Source: a virus
IMG/VR virus record: IMGVR_UViG_3300025122_003952
Coordinates: 1-53,180 of that record
Reading direction: 5' to 3' (one strand)
DNA: 53,180 nucleotides
Each line of letters opens with the position of its first letter. Positions within the stretch are counted from its first letter, which is position 1. The notes under the pieces are model-generated. The model was not told the DNA's origin. It saw only the letters and a list, made by a program, of their open reading frames with translations, and did no database searches. This document shows, piece by piece, positions 23,616-32,546 of this stretch. The position numbers and the translations under genes were made by a program.

Positions 23616-24478
23616 TATCATATAGCCAATTTTCACAATGGGCTGCATGTCCTTATCGATGGAAACTGAATTACATAGATGAGCGCAGGGAGTTTGCTGG
23701 AAATATACATACTTTATTTGGAACAAGTATGCATGAAGTATTACAGAAATATCTTACTGTTATGTATACAGAAACTGCAAAGAAAGCAGACAGTTTAAAT
23801 TTAGAGTCTATGTTAGAAGATAGAATGAAGGTGAATTTTTTGAAAATTAAAGAGGAGTCTGGAGAAGAATGTTGTAATAGACAAGATATGGCAGAATTTT
23901 ATTCAGATGGAATATCCTTTTTAAAATGGTTTGTTAGCCGTAGGGGGCAGTATTTTCAAAAAAGGGGTTATGAATTACTTGGAACAGAAATAGCTATTAA
24001 TTATGATTTGCCTGGAAATATAAGATTTAGAGGGTTTATAGATTTAATTTTATTTGATTCAACTGAAAGTAGATTGAAAATTTATGATATAAAAACTTCT
24101 ACTATGGGGTGGAATAAATATATAAAAAAAGATAGGAACAAAACAGATCAATTATTATTATACAAACAGTTTTATTCAAAACAATTTGATTTTCCTATTA
24201 ATAGAATTGATGTGGAGTTTTTTATAGTAAAGAGAAAATTATATGAGAATGTATCTTTTCCACAAAAAAGAGTTCAACAATTTTCACCAGCAAGTGGAAC
24301 TCCAAGTTTAAATAAGGTATCATTGAGATTAAGTGAATTTATTAAAGAGTGTTTTACTGACGATGGACAATATAATATGGAACATATTTATAGAAAAGAA
24401 GCATCTAAGAAAAATTGTAGGTTTTGTGAGTTTAGAGAAATGCCAGAGTTATGTGATGCGAATTATAATAGGAGATAG
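23603..24478 (+). CDS. PD-(D/E)XK nuclease, RecB/Cas4-like with Cys cluster
   Basis: 291 residues. The N-terminal SYSQFSQWAACPYRWKLNYI is the usual opening of RecB/Cas4-type nucleases. The nuclease core is FRGFIDLILFD near 147-157 then LKIYDIKTS near 163-171, giving the D and D-x-K residues. Cys in AACPYRW plus a C-terminal NCRFCEFREMPELC can hold an iron-sulfur cluster, as in Cas4 and AddB. A likely role is processing of DNA ends during recombination or replication. It is not near any CRISPR array, so not an adaptation Cas4. Confidence 0.8.
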   Translation: MGKVISYSQFSQWAACPYRWKLNYIDERREFAGNIHTLFGTSMHEVLQKYLTVMYTETAKKADSLNLESMLEDRMKVNFLKIKEESGEECCNRQDMAEFYSDGISFLKWFVSRRGQYFQKRGYELLGTEIAINYDLPGNIRFRGFIDLILFDSTESRLKIYDIKTSTMGWNKYIKKDRNKTDQLLLYKQFYSKQFDFPINRIDVEFFIVKRKLYENVSFPQKRVQQFSPASGTPSLNKVSLRLSEFIKECFTDDGQYNMEHIYRKEASKKNCRFCEFREMPELCDANYNRR

Positions 24479-24480
24479 TT

Positions 24481-24954
24481 ATGTATCGAAACTTCAATAG
24501 TCACGTGAAATTATCTGTCAGATTGAAATTATCAGATTTTATTGGAACTGAAAAAGAAGAAGACGTTATGAATAAGATAAGTTCAATTTGGGACGATTTA
24601 CATTTTCCATTTATGTTATACCTGTGGTATGAAGAAGACAAAGATATTTCACACGATATTTTGAAAAAATTTATAAAGAAGTGGGAAGGGAGTTTACATT
24701 ATAAAACAAAGATTAAACCAGCCAATACTCAAACGTATAATGAATTTACGTGGTTTAATATTGTAAATTCTTGGGATGCCGATCCAAAACACAATTTTAG
24801 ATTTCAGTATATCTATGCTGAAAATGATGTAGATGATTTGTTGAACGGCTTGGAAGAATTTTATAAAGCTGCTAAATTTTCAATATCACCGAAACCATCC
24901 AAAAAAGTTCAGAAGAGGAATGATTATGAAGAAAGTCGGCATAGTAGGCAGTAG
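24481..24954 (+). CDS. Protein of unknown function
   Basis: 157 residues. Soluble, aromatic-rich middle (FPFMLYLWYEEDKD; EFTWFNIVNSWDADPKHNFRF) and a basic C-terminus (PKPSKKVQKRNDYEE). No recognised motif or signal. It starts two bases after the nuclease stop and overlaps the next gene by 29 bases, so it is co-translated with DNA-metabolism genes. Confidence 0.6.
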   Translation: MYRNFNSHVKLSVRLKLSDFIGTEKEEDVMNKISSIWDDLHFPFMLYLWYEEDKDISHDILKKFIKKWEGSLHYKTKIKPANTQTYNEFTWFNIVNSWDADPKHNFRFQYIYAENDVDDLLNGLEEFYKAAKFSISPKPSKKVQKRNDYEESRHSRQ

Positions 24955-25330
24955 AAAATATACTAATAAAAGAAAGATAAAGGATTTCATCTTCGACTTA
25001 AAGGAAAAGTTTGGAGACGAGGTAGAAGTTGTGAGTGGTGGTCAACCATTAGGAGCAGATGGTTACGCTAAGAAGTTTGCACTTGAATTTGGAGTTACAT
25101 ATAGAGAATTTCCACCAGCTCATTATTCTTATAATATGCATTGTGTATTGAACGAGAAAAATTATGGAAAACGGTATTATGTAAGTAATTTTTTTACAAG
25201 AAACAAACAGATAGCAGAATATAGTGATGTTATTGTTGCATTCATTCCAACGGGAGAGGAATCTAGGGGAACTATGAATACAGTTGGACATGCTAAGCGA
25301 ATGAATAAAAAAGTTGTAATAATGGATTAA
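24926..25330 (+). CDS. SLOG-family protein (DUF2493/YspA-like)
   Basis: 134 residues from ATG 24926; AGAGG seven bases upstream favours this over ATG 24920. KKVGIVGSRKYTN at the start, VVSGGQPLGADGYAKKFA near 38-55 and FPPAHY near 65 match the DUF2493 branch of the SLOG (Rossmann-like) superfamily, which binds nucleotides or nucleotide-derived ligands. DVIVAFIPTGEESRGTMNTV near 104-123 completes the fold. Its role in phages is unknown. Confidence 0.7.
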   Translation: MKKVGIVGSRKYTNKRKIKDFIFDLKEKFGDEVEVVSGGQPLGADGYAKKFALEFGVTYREFPPAHYSYNMHCVLNEKNYGKRYYVSNFFTRNKQIAEYSDVIVAFIPTGEESRGTMNTVGHAKRMNKKVVIMD

Positions 25331-25334
25331 ATAG

Positions 25335-25350
25335 ATATATATGTATATAT
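25335..25350 (+). promoter_or_regulatory. AT-box (second copy of the 16-base motif)
   Basis: ATATATATGTATATAT, identical to 17412-17427, lies in the 34-base gap before the gene at 25365 and is followed by the ribosome site GGAG. Its place at the border between the DNA-metabolism genes and the surface-sugar island makes a promoter plausible. Confidence 0.4.
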
Positions 25351-25364
25351 CGGAGACTTAAAAT

Positions 25365-25559
25365 ATGGATATTACTAAGCTAACTACGGTTAAGGTTTTA
25401 GAAGAGTTATATAAGAACTTTAAATCTGTTGGGCTAACATATGAATTTACTCTCCAAAAACTTGTCAATAGAACTATGGATTTATATGTTAAAGACAAAG
25501 AGTATAGAGAGAAAATTCACGAATATGATAATTTGACAGCTAGTGGCAGTAGGTTTTAA
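25365..25559 (+). CDS. Small protein of unknown function
   Basis: 64 residues starting MDITKLTTVKVLEELY, largely helical and charged, no membrane segment. A GGAG lies about 9-12 bases upstream. The size and helix-rich pattern could suit a small regulator or a subunit, but nothing is recognised. It opens the short run of small genes ahead of the glycosyltransferases. Confidence 0.55.
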   Translation: MDITKLTTVKVLEELYKNFKSVGLTYEFTLQKLVNRTMDLYVKDKEYREKIHEYDNLTASGSRF

Positions 25560-25576
25560 TTGAAATGGATGGAGCT

Positions 25577-25720
25577 ATGAAGAATACTGGAAGTATGACA
25601 AACAATAAAAATGTTGAGAGATTATTAAATAATATACTTAGAGTATTGATTAGAATTGAAAAACATCTACTCAAGGATGAACCTAAAAAAGAAGATACTA
25701 AACAGTTATTAATTGATTAA
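25577..25720 (+). CDS. Very small protein of unknown function
   Basis: 47 residues from ATG 25577 (in-frame ATG 25565 would add four; ATG 25595 would remove six). Helical, with VERLLNNILRVLIRIEKHLLKD as an amphipathic stretch, then a charged tail ending LLID. It fills the space between two genes on the same strand. Kept with modest confidence because of its size. Confidence 0.45.
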   Translation: MKNTGSMTNNKNVERLLNNILRVLIRIEKHLLKDEPKKEDTKQLLID

Positions 25721-25734
25721 ATAAAGAGGTTTTT

Positions 25735-27138
25735 ATGGCAAAACGGAAAATTTTGTTGATGTCAGATGATTTAAGAATGTCATCTGGAGTTGGAACAGTT
25801 TCACGAGAGGTTGTATTTGGAACATTAGATCATTACGATTGGTTTCAGGTCGGTGGGGCTATAAATCATCCAGAAGAAGGCAAGCTTGTTGATTTAAGTG
25901 AAGAACTCCAAAAAGACACAGGAATAAAAGATGCTTATTTGAAGATATTTCCTGTTAGTGGTTATGGCAATCAAGAACTTGCACGAGATATAATTGCGGA
26001 AGAAAAACCAGATGCAATTCTACATTACACCGACCCAAGATTTTGGGGTTGGTTGTATCAAATGGAACATGAAATTAGGCAGCAGATGCCTATTTTTTAT
26101 TATAATGTATGGGATGATTTACCGTATCCAAGATATAATGAATTCTTTTATGAGTCATGTGATTTGATTATGAATTTATCTAAACAAACTTGGAACATAG
26201 TTAATAATTGTGCAGTAAAGAAACCAAGAACAGATTGGGATTGTACTTATATTCCACACGGAATAAATGATACCCAGTTTTACAAAATTTCAGAGTTACA
26301 CGATGAGTGGGATGAGTTTGAAAATTTTAGAAATAATGCACTTAAGGATATGGATATAAATTTTATTGTTTTGTGGAATAGTAGAAATATTCGTAGAAAA
26401 GTACCAGGTGATGTAGTATTAGCTTATAAAACATTTTGTGATATGTTACCAAAAGAAGATGCAGACAAATGTGCATTAGTTATGCACACTCAGCCTATTG
26501 ATGAAAATGGAACTGATTTACCTGCACTTGTTTCTGCTGTGTGTTCTGATTATAAAGTTTTCTTTTCGGAAGATAAGTTAGATAATAAACATATGAATTT
26601 TCTTTATAATATGGCAGATGTTACTATGTTAATTTCATCTAATGAAGGATTTGGATTAAGTCCTGCAGAATCTCATATGGCAGAAACTCCAACTATATTG
26701 AATGTTACAGGTGGACCACAAGACCAATGTGGTTTTAGATTGAAAGGTGAATTGTTATTAGAGAAACATTATAGTGAAATCCATTCTTTACACGATGATA
26801 GAAAGTGGAAGAATAATCCAGATTTAACTCACGGAGATTGGGTAAAGCCAGTTTGGCCTTCAAATAGATCTCTTGTAGGTTCAGTTCCAACACCATACAT
26901 TTTTGATGACAGGTGTAGATTTGATGATGTAGCGGATAGACTTAAAGAATGGTATGATACATCAATAGAAGAAAGAGAACGGTGTGGAGCACTTGCAAGA
27001 GAATTTGTAATGGATCCAAAAGTCGGACAATCAGTTGGAGAAATGTGTAGGAGATTTAAAGCTGATATGGACAGAGTATTTGATAAATGGAAGCCGAGAA
27101 AAAGGTTTACCTTATTTGGAACACAGGAGATAATATGA
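25735..27138 (+). CDS. Glycosyltransferase, GT-B fold (family 4-like)
   Basis: 467 residues. N-terminal Rossmann half starts ILLMSDDLRMSSGVGTVSREV. The C-terminal half carries NEGFGLSPAESHMAETPT near 302-319, the E-x7-E donor-binding signature of retaining family 4 enzymes. No signal peptide or membrane helix, so it acts in the cytoplasm on a nucleotide-sugar donor. First of the sugar island; it overlaps the next glycosyltransferase by four bases (ATGA). Confidence 0.82.
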   Translation: MAKRKILLMSDDLRMSSGVGTVSREVVFGTLDHYDWFQVGGAINHPEEGKLVDLSEELQKDTGIKDAYLKIFPVSGYGNQELARDIIAEEKPDAILHYTDPRFWGWLYQMEHEIRQQMPIFYYNVWDDLPYPRYNEFFYESCDLIMNLSKQTWNIVNNCAVKKPRTDWDCTYIPHGINDTQFYKISELHDEWDEFENFRNNALKDMDINFIVLWNSRNIRRKVPGDVVLAYKTFCDMLPKEDADKCALVMHTQPIDENGTDLPALVSAVCSDYKVFFSEDKLDNKHMNFLYNMADVTMLISSNEGFGLSPAESHMAETPTILNVTGGPQDQCGFRLKGELLLEKHYSEIHSLHDDRKWKNNPDLTHGDWVKPVWPSNRSLVGSVPTPYIFDDRCRFDDVADRLKEWYDTSIEERERCGALAREFVMDPKVGQSVGEMCRRFKADMDRVFDKWKPRKRFTLFGTQEII

Positions 27139-28463
27139 GTGATAAACCGTTAGTTTTAGTTACAGCACCAGTTGCTACGAGAAGTGGTTATGGTTCACAC
27201 AGTAGAGATATTGTTCGTTCATTAATTGCAATGGATAAGTATGATATAAAGATTTTCCCGGTCAGGTGGGGAGCTACACCGATGAATGCTTTGAACAAAA
27301 AGGATCCTAATGATAAAGTTATTATTGATAGATTATTAGAGAATCCTAATTTACCTAAACAACCTGACATTCATATTCACATTGTAATTCCAAATGAATT
27401 CGGTCCAATAGGAAAATACAATATCGGAATTACAGCTGGAATAGAAACTAATATATGTATTCCGCAGTGGATTGAAGGTATGAATAGAATGGATTTAGTT
27501 ATAGTTCCATCTAAGTTTACTAAAGAAGTTTTGGAATCAACATCGTATGAACAACGAGATAAAGAAACAAATCAAAAAGTTGGAGATTTAACTTGTCAAA
27601 AGCCCATTGAAGTTTTGTTTGAAGGAACAGATACTAATATTTATAAAAAGACTGATGAATTTTCTAAGGAGTTGGTTACTGAGTTGGATAAAATACCAGA
27701 GGATTTTGTGTTTTTATATGTTGGACATTGGTTAAATGGAACATTAGGACAAGATAGAAAAGATGTTGGTATGTTGATAAAGACGTTCTTGGAAACATTT
27801 AAGAATAAATCAAAACAACCAGCACTATTACTAAAGACAAGTGGGGCCAGTTTTTCAGTTTTGGATAGAGAAGATATTTTGAATAAAATAGAACAAATCA
27901 AAGTTACAGTTAAGGGTGATTTACCTAGTATTTATCTTTTACACGGCGATTTAACTGATGAAGAAATGAATGGATTATATAACCACCCTAAAGTTAAAGT
28001 TCATACTTCATTTACAAAGGGAGAAGGATTTGGGAGGCCATTGTTGGAAGCAACTTTAAGTGAAAAACCAGTAATGGCGTCTAATTGGAGTGGACATTTA
28101 GATTTTCTATCAAAGGATTTGGCTATTCTTTTACCAGGTGAGTTGACTGAGGTTCATAAATCAGCACTTAATGAAGATTTTATGGTAGAAAAGTCGAAAT
28201 GGTTTAGTGTTAATTATCCATATGCATCTAAAATATTATTTGAAGTTTATAAGAATTATAAGAAATACAGACTTAACGCAAAGAAACTAGCTGTTGCGAA
28301 TAGAGGTAACTTTTCATTAAAGGCTATGACTAAAAAATTTGAGAAAATCTTGAATGATTATGTTCCAGAGTTTCCGAAGGAAGTGAAGCTTAATCTTCCC
28401 AAGTTAAAGAAGACAGGGAAAACAACAAGTGGAATTAAACTACCAAAATTAAAAAGAGTGTAG
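27135..28463 (+). CDS. Glycosyltransferase, GT-B fold (family 4-like)
   Basis: 442 residues from ATG 27135 with AGGAGA four bases upstream. The N-terminus VLVTAPVATRSGYGSHSRDIV resembles the previous protein's opening. The donor site KGEGFGRPLLEATLSEKPVM near 295-314 has the E-x7-E pattern. The C-terminal tail is Lys-rich and repetitive (LPKLKKTGKTTSGIKLPKLKRV contains the unit LPKLK twice). The pair probably add successive or related sugars. Confidence 0.82.
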   Translation: MSDKPLVLVTAPVATRSGYGSHSRDIVRSLIAMDKYDIKIFPVRWGATPMNALNKKDPNDKVIIDRLLENPNLPKQPDIHIHIVIPNEFGPIGKYNIGITAGIETNICIPQWIEGMNRMDLVIVPSKFTKEVLESTSYEQRDKETNQKVGDLTCQKPIEVLFEGTDTNIYKKTDEFSKELVTELDKIPEDFVFLYVGHWLNGTLGQDRKDVGMLIKTFLETFKNKSKQPALLLKTSGASFSVLDREDILNKIEQIKVTVKGDLPSIYLLHGDLTDEEMNGLYNHPKVKVHTSFTKGEGFGRPLLEATLSEKPVMASNWSGHLDFLSKDLAILLPGELTEVHKSALNEDFMVEKSKWFSVNYPYASKILFEVYKNYKKYRLNAKKLAVANRGNFSLKAMTKKFEKILNDYVPEFPKEVKLNLPKLKKTGKTTSGIKLPKLKRV

Positions 28464-28465
28464 TT

Positions 28466-28678
28466 ATGAAAGAATCATTAAAGAAAAAGTTAATATCTAT
28501 TTTCGATTGGGATAGAAATAAAAAAATAGATTGGTATGAAATACTCTTTCCAATACCAGATATAAATAGAAATAAAAAAGTTGATTGGTGGGAAGCTTTG
28601 TCAGCTATAATAGTACTAATAGTATTTTATGGGTCAATACTATGTGGATTACTGGTGGTACAGAATATAATAAGATAA
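28466..28678 (+). CDS. Twin EF-hand-like membrane peptide
   Basis: 70 residues. Residues 14-25 (DWDRNKKIDWYE) and 32-43 (DINRNKKVDWWE) both fit the 12-residue calcium loop with D/N at positions 1, 3 and 5, a hydrophobic residue at 8, D at 9 and E at 12. Residues about 46-66 form one membrane helix. The two loops are near copies, so they arose by tandem duplication. Probably a small inner-membrane protein that binds calcium; its role in phage infection is unknown. It lies between glycosyltransferase and zinc-ribbon genes. Confidence 0.65.
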   Translation: MKESLKKKLISIFDWDRNKKIDWYEILFPIPDINRNKKVDWWEALSAIIVLIVFYGSILCGLLVVQNIIR

Positions 28679-28687
28679 GGATTAGAT

Positions 28688-29209
28688 ATGGAAATTAAAA
28701 TTAGTTGTCCTGTTTGTAATATGCACACAGCGTTTCAAACTACAGAACAAAATATAGAAAGTTATTTATGTTTCACGTGTGGTTATACTTCTAATTCTCT
28801 TTTTACAGAAGAGTCTGAAAAGTTAGCAGCACTATTAAAAACTACATCTGAATTGATTAAGGATTTAAAAGTATTTGATACTGTACGAGAAATATATTGG
28901 TTTCCTTCTGTAATCAATATGGGTAAACTTGGAATAATTTATCCAGAAGGGACACTTGAAGATTGGAAGTGGAAGTATGCTAGAGTAGTTGATGTTGGTA
29001 AAGATGAAGAGATGAAATATCGTATTCCAGACAAACCAGGAGAATATTATGAAACCAAACTTGATGTTGATAATGCTGAAATATTTGGACGATTAGAGTT
29101 TCTTCAGGCGTGTAAAGCAATGGGAATAGCGAGAGAAGTTGGTGGTGAGGATAGTGCTTTAAATGACTTTCTAAGATCAAATACACAAGTTAAAATGGAG
29201 AAGAACTAG
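28688..29209 (+). CDS. Zinc-ribbon protein of unknown function
   Basis: 173 residues. Two Cys pairs at the N-terminus, CPVC near 7-10 and CFTC near 28-31, form a zinc ribbon. The rest (IYWFPSVINMGKLGIIYPEG near 69-88, then an acidic helical C-terminus) has no recognised motif. The stop overlaps the next start by one base (TAGTG). Similar zinc-ribbon proteins are found in other large marine phages, but I cannot give a function. Confidence 0.6.
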   Translation: MEIKISCPVCNMHTAFQTTEQNIESYLCFTCGYTSNSLFTEESEKLAALLKTTSELIKDLKVFDTVREIYWFPSVINMGKLGIIYPEGTLEDWKWKYARVVDVGKDEEMKYRIPDKPGEYYETKLDVDNAEIFGRLEFLQACKAMGIAREVGGEDSALNDFLRSNTQVKMEKN

Positions 29210-29760
29210 TGGCAAAATTGGCTACAACTTGGAACAAAATTCAGGCGGGTGATGTTATTTCTTTTAGGTATCAACCAACTGATAAATCCAAACCACTGAG
29301 AACTCATACCGTTCTAGTACTAAATCCAAAATTTCCAAAGGCTTTAAAAGATGGAACTAAAAAATTCTATATAAATACTCTTAAATTAGAAGAATCTAAT
29401 AGAAGTATTTTTACGAATAAAAACCAAGCTTGGCAGTTGTTAAGAGAATTGGGGTGGATCTCTATAAGGTCTTTAAAAAATGAAATTTATTCAGTAGAAA
29501 TTAATCCAACTTTTATTGGAACATATGGAGCAAAAGAAAAATTGTATAAAATGTTGCAACGAACTCCAGTTGGAAAAAAAGCAGAATATAGAACTTATTT
29601 ATGGGAAGTAGCAAAAAAGAACTCTTGTTTTTATGAACCAATAAAACTTCCAAAAGATAAAATAATGATGTTAGAAAATCAACGACATGAAAAATTAACA
29701 GGAAATAAATTATGGAAAAATGTTGGTTCTGGAGATCCTGAAATAGGTTTAAATGAATGA
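29209..29760 (+). CDS. Protein of unknown function
   Basis: 183 residues from GTG 29209 in the previous stop codon. The N-terminal domain reads GDVISFRYQPTDKSKPLRTHTVLVLNPK near 14-41, a small beta-barrel-like pattern, followed by a Lys-rich region. No catalytic motif is evident. The ATGA overlap with the glycosyltransferase downstream shows co-translation. Confidence 0.6.
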   Translation: MAKLATTWNKIQAGDVISFRYQPTDKSKPLRTHTVLVLNPKFPKALKDGTKKFYINTLKLEESNRSIFTNKNQAWQLLRELGWISIRSLKNEIYSVEINPTFIGTYGAKEKLYKMLQRTPVGKKAEYRTYLWEVAKKNSCFYEPIKLPKDKIMMLENQRHEKLTGNKLWKNVGSGDPEIGLNE

Positions 29761-30383
29761 AAATTTCATATACAATACTTACTCACAATGAAACCGATAG
29801 TTTATCTAAACTATTAGAATTTGTCTTTGAACATAAAAAAGAAGATGATGAAATAGTTGTGGTAGATGATTATTCTAAAAAGCCAACAAGAGAGATTCTT
29901 TATTTATATTCAGAAAGAGACGATTTTAGGTATTATCAAAGAAAGTTAAAGAAAGATTTTGCAGCCCAACACAATTATGCAAATTCATTATGTAGGGGGG
30001 ATTATATTTTCAGTTTTGATGCTGATGAAGTACCTCACGAATTTTTGATTGACAATGTACACGAATTACTTGAAAATGAAGTTGAATTGATTTGGGTGCC
30101 AAGAGTTAATACTGTGGAAGGTTTGACAGAAAAGCATATACAACAGTGGGGATGGAGAGTTAATGATAAAGGATGGATTAATTATCCAGATTATCAAGCT
30201 AGAATTTACAAACACGTTTCTCATATTAAATGGATAAGACCAGTTCATGAATATGTTACAGGTCCTAAATCTTATGCACATTTACCACCACAGGAAGAAT
30301 TTAGTATATATCATCCAAAGGTTATAGACAAACAAGAATCCCAAAATGAACTTTACACTGAAATAGCAGAGAAAAATAGATAA
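29757..30383 (+). CDS. Glycosyltransferase family 2-like
   Basis: 208 residues. GT-A fold: SYTILTHNETDSL at the start, the nucleotide-binding VVVDDYS near 34-40 and the metal-binding FSFDADE near 85-91. It matches the small family 2 enzymes that add single sugars to lipopolysaccharide cores (LPS heptosyl/glucosyl type), acting in the cytoplasm. No membrane segment. Overlaps the epimerase gene by one base. Confidence 0.82.
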   Translation: MKISYTILTHNETDSLSKLLEFVFEHKKEDDEIVVVDDYSKKPTREILYLYSERDDFRYYQRKLKKDFAAQHNYANSLCRGDYIFSFDADEVPHEFLIDNVHELLENEVELIWVPRVNTVEGLTEKHIQQWGWRVNDKGWINYPDYQARIYKHVSHIKWIRPVHEYVTGPKSYAHLPPQEEFSIYHPKVIDKQESQNELYTEIAEKNR

Positions 30384-31351
30384 TGAAAAATGTATTGGTT
30401 ACAGGAGGTACTGGATTTTTAGGGGCAAATTTAACGAAGAGGTTATTGAAATTAGACCAGAGCCCACTTCGAGATGTAGAGACCATTATTATTCCTACTA
30501 CTAGGATTAGAACCAATACTGCTCTACATTTATTGGGAGTGAAATCAAATAAAATCAATTTTGTTCAAGGTGATATTAGAGATTTTGAATTTCTTAAACT
30601 TCTTTTTAATGACTACGAATTCGATACAGTTTTTCATCTTGGAGCTCAGTCAGAAGTTAGAAAATGTCAGAGAGATGCTAAATTGGCATTTGATGTTAAT
30701 ATTAATGGAACTATAAATGTACTTGAAGCTTGTAGACTTTATAGTAATGTAGAAGCAATTGCGGTTAGTAGTTCAGTTACAGCGTATGGTGTAGGAGAGT
30801 TACCATACCGTGAAGAAACCCCTTTAAATGGGAAAGCAATATATGAAGTATCTAAATCGTGTGTAGATTTAGTTGCAAGAGCATATGCAAATAATTGTGG
30901 AGTTCCAATTGTAGTAACACGTTGCACAAATTTATATGGACCAGGTGATAACAATCTCAGTCGAGTAATACCAAATAATATACGGAAAATTTTGATAGGA
31001 AAATCTCCTATGGTTTGGAAAGGAAGTGAAGCAGTAATAAGGGAATTTTTATATGTTGAAGATGCGGCTGATGCTTACTTTTCGTTAATTGAAAATATAA
31101 ATACAGTAAAAGGAAATGTTTATAATATTGGAAGTGGAGAAAGATTAACAATTGGAGAATTAGTTCAAAAGTTAATAGATAAAATAAATCCGAGTCTTGA
31201 AATATCATATCCTGAAAAAGATTTTCCAGAAATAACTCATCAATATTCAGATTGTACTAAAATTAAAAATGATATTAATTGGAATCCAAAAACTATGGTA
31301 GATGATGGACTGGACAAAACAATAAAGTTTTATAGGGAGCTTTACAAATGA
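30383..31351 (+). CDS. NAD-dependent nucleotide-sugar epimerase/dehydratase
   Basis: 322 residues of the extended SDR family. NAD motif GGTGFLG at 8-14; VFHLGAQSEV near 85; the active-site Ser region AVSSSVTAYG near 124-133; YEVSK (Tyr154, Lys158); and RCTNLYGPGDN near 174, as in GDP-mannose dehydratase and UDP-glucose epimerase relatives. It makes or interconverts an activated sugar for the transferases around it. The exact substrate cannot be read from sequence. Confidence 0.82.
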   Translation: MKNVLVTGGTGFLGANLTKRLLKLDQSPLRDVETIIIPTTRIRTNTALHLLGVKSNKINFVQGDIRDFEFLKLLFNDYEFDTVFHLGAQSEVRKCQRDAKLAFDVNINGTINVLEACRLYSNVEAIAVSSSVTAYGVGELPYREETPLNGKAIYEVSKSCVDLVARAYANNCGVPIVVTRCTNLYGPGDNNLSRVIPNNIRKILIGKSPMVWKGSEAVIREFLYVEDAADAYFSLIENINTVKGNVYNIGSGERLTIGELVQKLIDKINPSLEISYPEKDFPEITHQYSDCTKIKNDINWNPKTMVDDGLDKTIKFYRELYK

Positions 31352-31527
31352 CGAAGTATAAAAATAAAGATGGTATTGAATTAAGTTATGATGGACATGA
31401 AAATGATTATCACGCTAATTTAGTTAAAGAAGTAGTTCGAGAAGGATTAAAACTTTTAGAGGAAAACTTTCTGAGCGGAGATGTTAAAAAATGTAAGGAG
31501 TTTTTTGAAGTAAATTTTTCATTATGA
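31348..31527 (+). CDS. Small acidic protein of unknown function
   Basis: 59 residues, joined at both ends by ATGA overlaps to its neighbours, which is good support for a real gene. MTKYKNKDGIELSYDGHENDYHANLV is a charged start, followed by a helix (EVVREGLKLLEENFL) and a single Cys near 49. No family recognised. Confidence 0.65.
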   Translation: MTKYKNKDGIELSYDGHENDYHANLVKEVVREGLKLLEENFLSGDVKKCKEFFEVNFSL

Positions 31528-32546
31528 TTAAGATTAAACTGGCTGAATTAGATAAACATAGAAATGAAACAACTTTCAGACCGTATATTTTAATTCAGGA
31601 TCAATTAAGGGACATAGGAATTGAATTAACTCACTCTGATGATTGTGATTTTATCTTTGTTGGACAAGCAAGTATAATTGACAAGAAAGTTTCATTAGAG
31701 AAATCTATTGAAATGGGGTTAGAATTTCTTAGTACGCTTGGCAATGACTATTTTATTGTAGATGGACAAGATGCGACTTCTCTTATTGGAACAGTTGATG
31801 TATTTAGAGAGTCTAAGGCTCTCTTTTTTTTAAAGAACTGTTATTTAAAGGACTTCTCTTTATACAAGAACAAATATGCAAATGGTAGAATATATTGGGG
31901 AGAGGGAAATTATTCAGTAGATGATATTGACAGTTTAAAGGATAAGATGAAATTGTCTGGAGTCAATTGGTTGAATACGGTCAATCCAAATTGGCAGGAT
32001 TATACTCCAAATAAACCTTATGATGTATCTTGTATGTTTGGATATCCAACTGAAGAACCTGTTTATGAACACGAACTTTGTCAGACTGATTATTATGATC
32101 CTCATAGAAAAGCTCTTTTAGATAAATTAGAAAATACCAATTATAAAGTGGCAAAACTTGTAGATGGTAAAAGAATTTCACAACAAGAATATATGCAAAA
32201 TATGTACAATTCAAAAATTATTATGGCACCATTAGGATATGGAGAAGCAGCAGTGAGAGATATTGAAGCAGCAATGTTAGGTTCAGTTTTAATGAAACCA
32301 GATATGAGTTACATTAATACAACTCCAGACATATATGTAGATGACGAGACATATATAGCTGTAAAATATGATTGGTCTAATCTTATAGAAAAAATAGATT
32401 ATGTTTTAGATAATTATGACTCATTACAAGGTCATTTAGTTGAAGGTATGAGATGGAAATTTGTTGAGGAAGCAAAACCAGAAAAAACAGCACAACACTT
32501 ATATAATATTTTGTCAGAGACAGAAGGAGTTGAAGTTGAATCCTAA
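31524..32546 (+). CDS. Glycosyltransferase-like protein (GT-B type C-terminal domain)
   Basis: 340 residues. The region YNSKIIMAPLGYGEAAVRDIEAAMLG near 229-254 resembles the C-terminal donor site of CgeB/family 1-type glycosyltransferases, in which a Glu precedes an Arg and a conserved E-A pair. The N-terminal half (DDCDFIFVGQASIID) looks Rossmann-like. Assigned by pattern and by its place in the island. Confidence 0.6.
   Translation: MIKIKLAELDKHRNETTFRPYILIQDQLRDIGIELTHSDDCDFIFVGQASIIDKKVSLEKSIEMGLEFLSTLGNDYFIVDGQDATSLIGTVDVFRESKALFFLKNCYLKDFSLYKNKYANGRIYWGEGNYSVDDIDSLKDKMKLSGVNWLNTVNPNWQDYTPNKPYDVSCMFGYPTEEPVYEHELCQTDYYDPHRKALLDKLENTNYKVAKLVDGKRISQQEYMQNMYNSKIIMAPLGYGEAAVRDIEAAMLGSVLMKPDMSYINTTPDIYVDDETYIAVKYDWSNLIEKIDYVLDNYDSLQGHLVEGMRWKFVEEAKPEKTAQHLYNILSETEGVEVES

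Noticed and set aside
23603-24478. Cas4 of a CRISPR system
   Set aside because: The nuclease resembles Cas4/RecB, but no repeats, spacers or other cas genes are present; it sits in a phage DNA-metabolism cluster.
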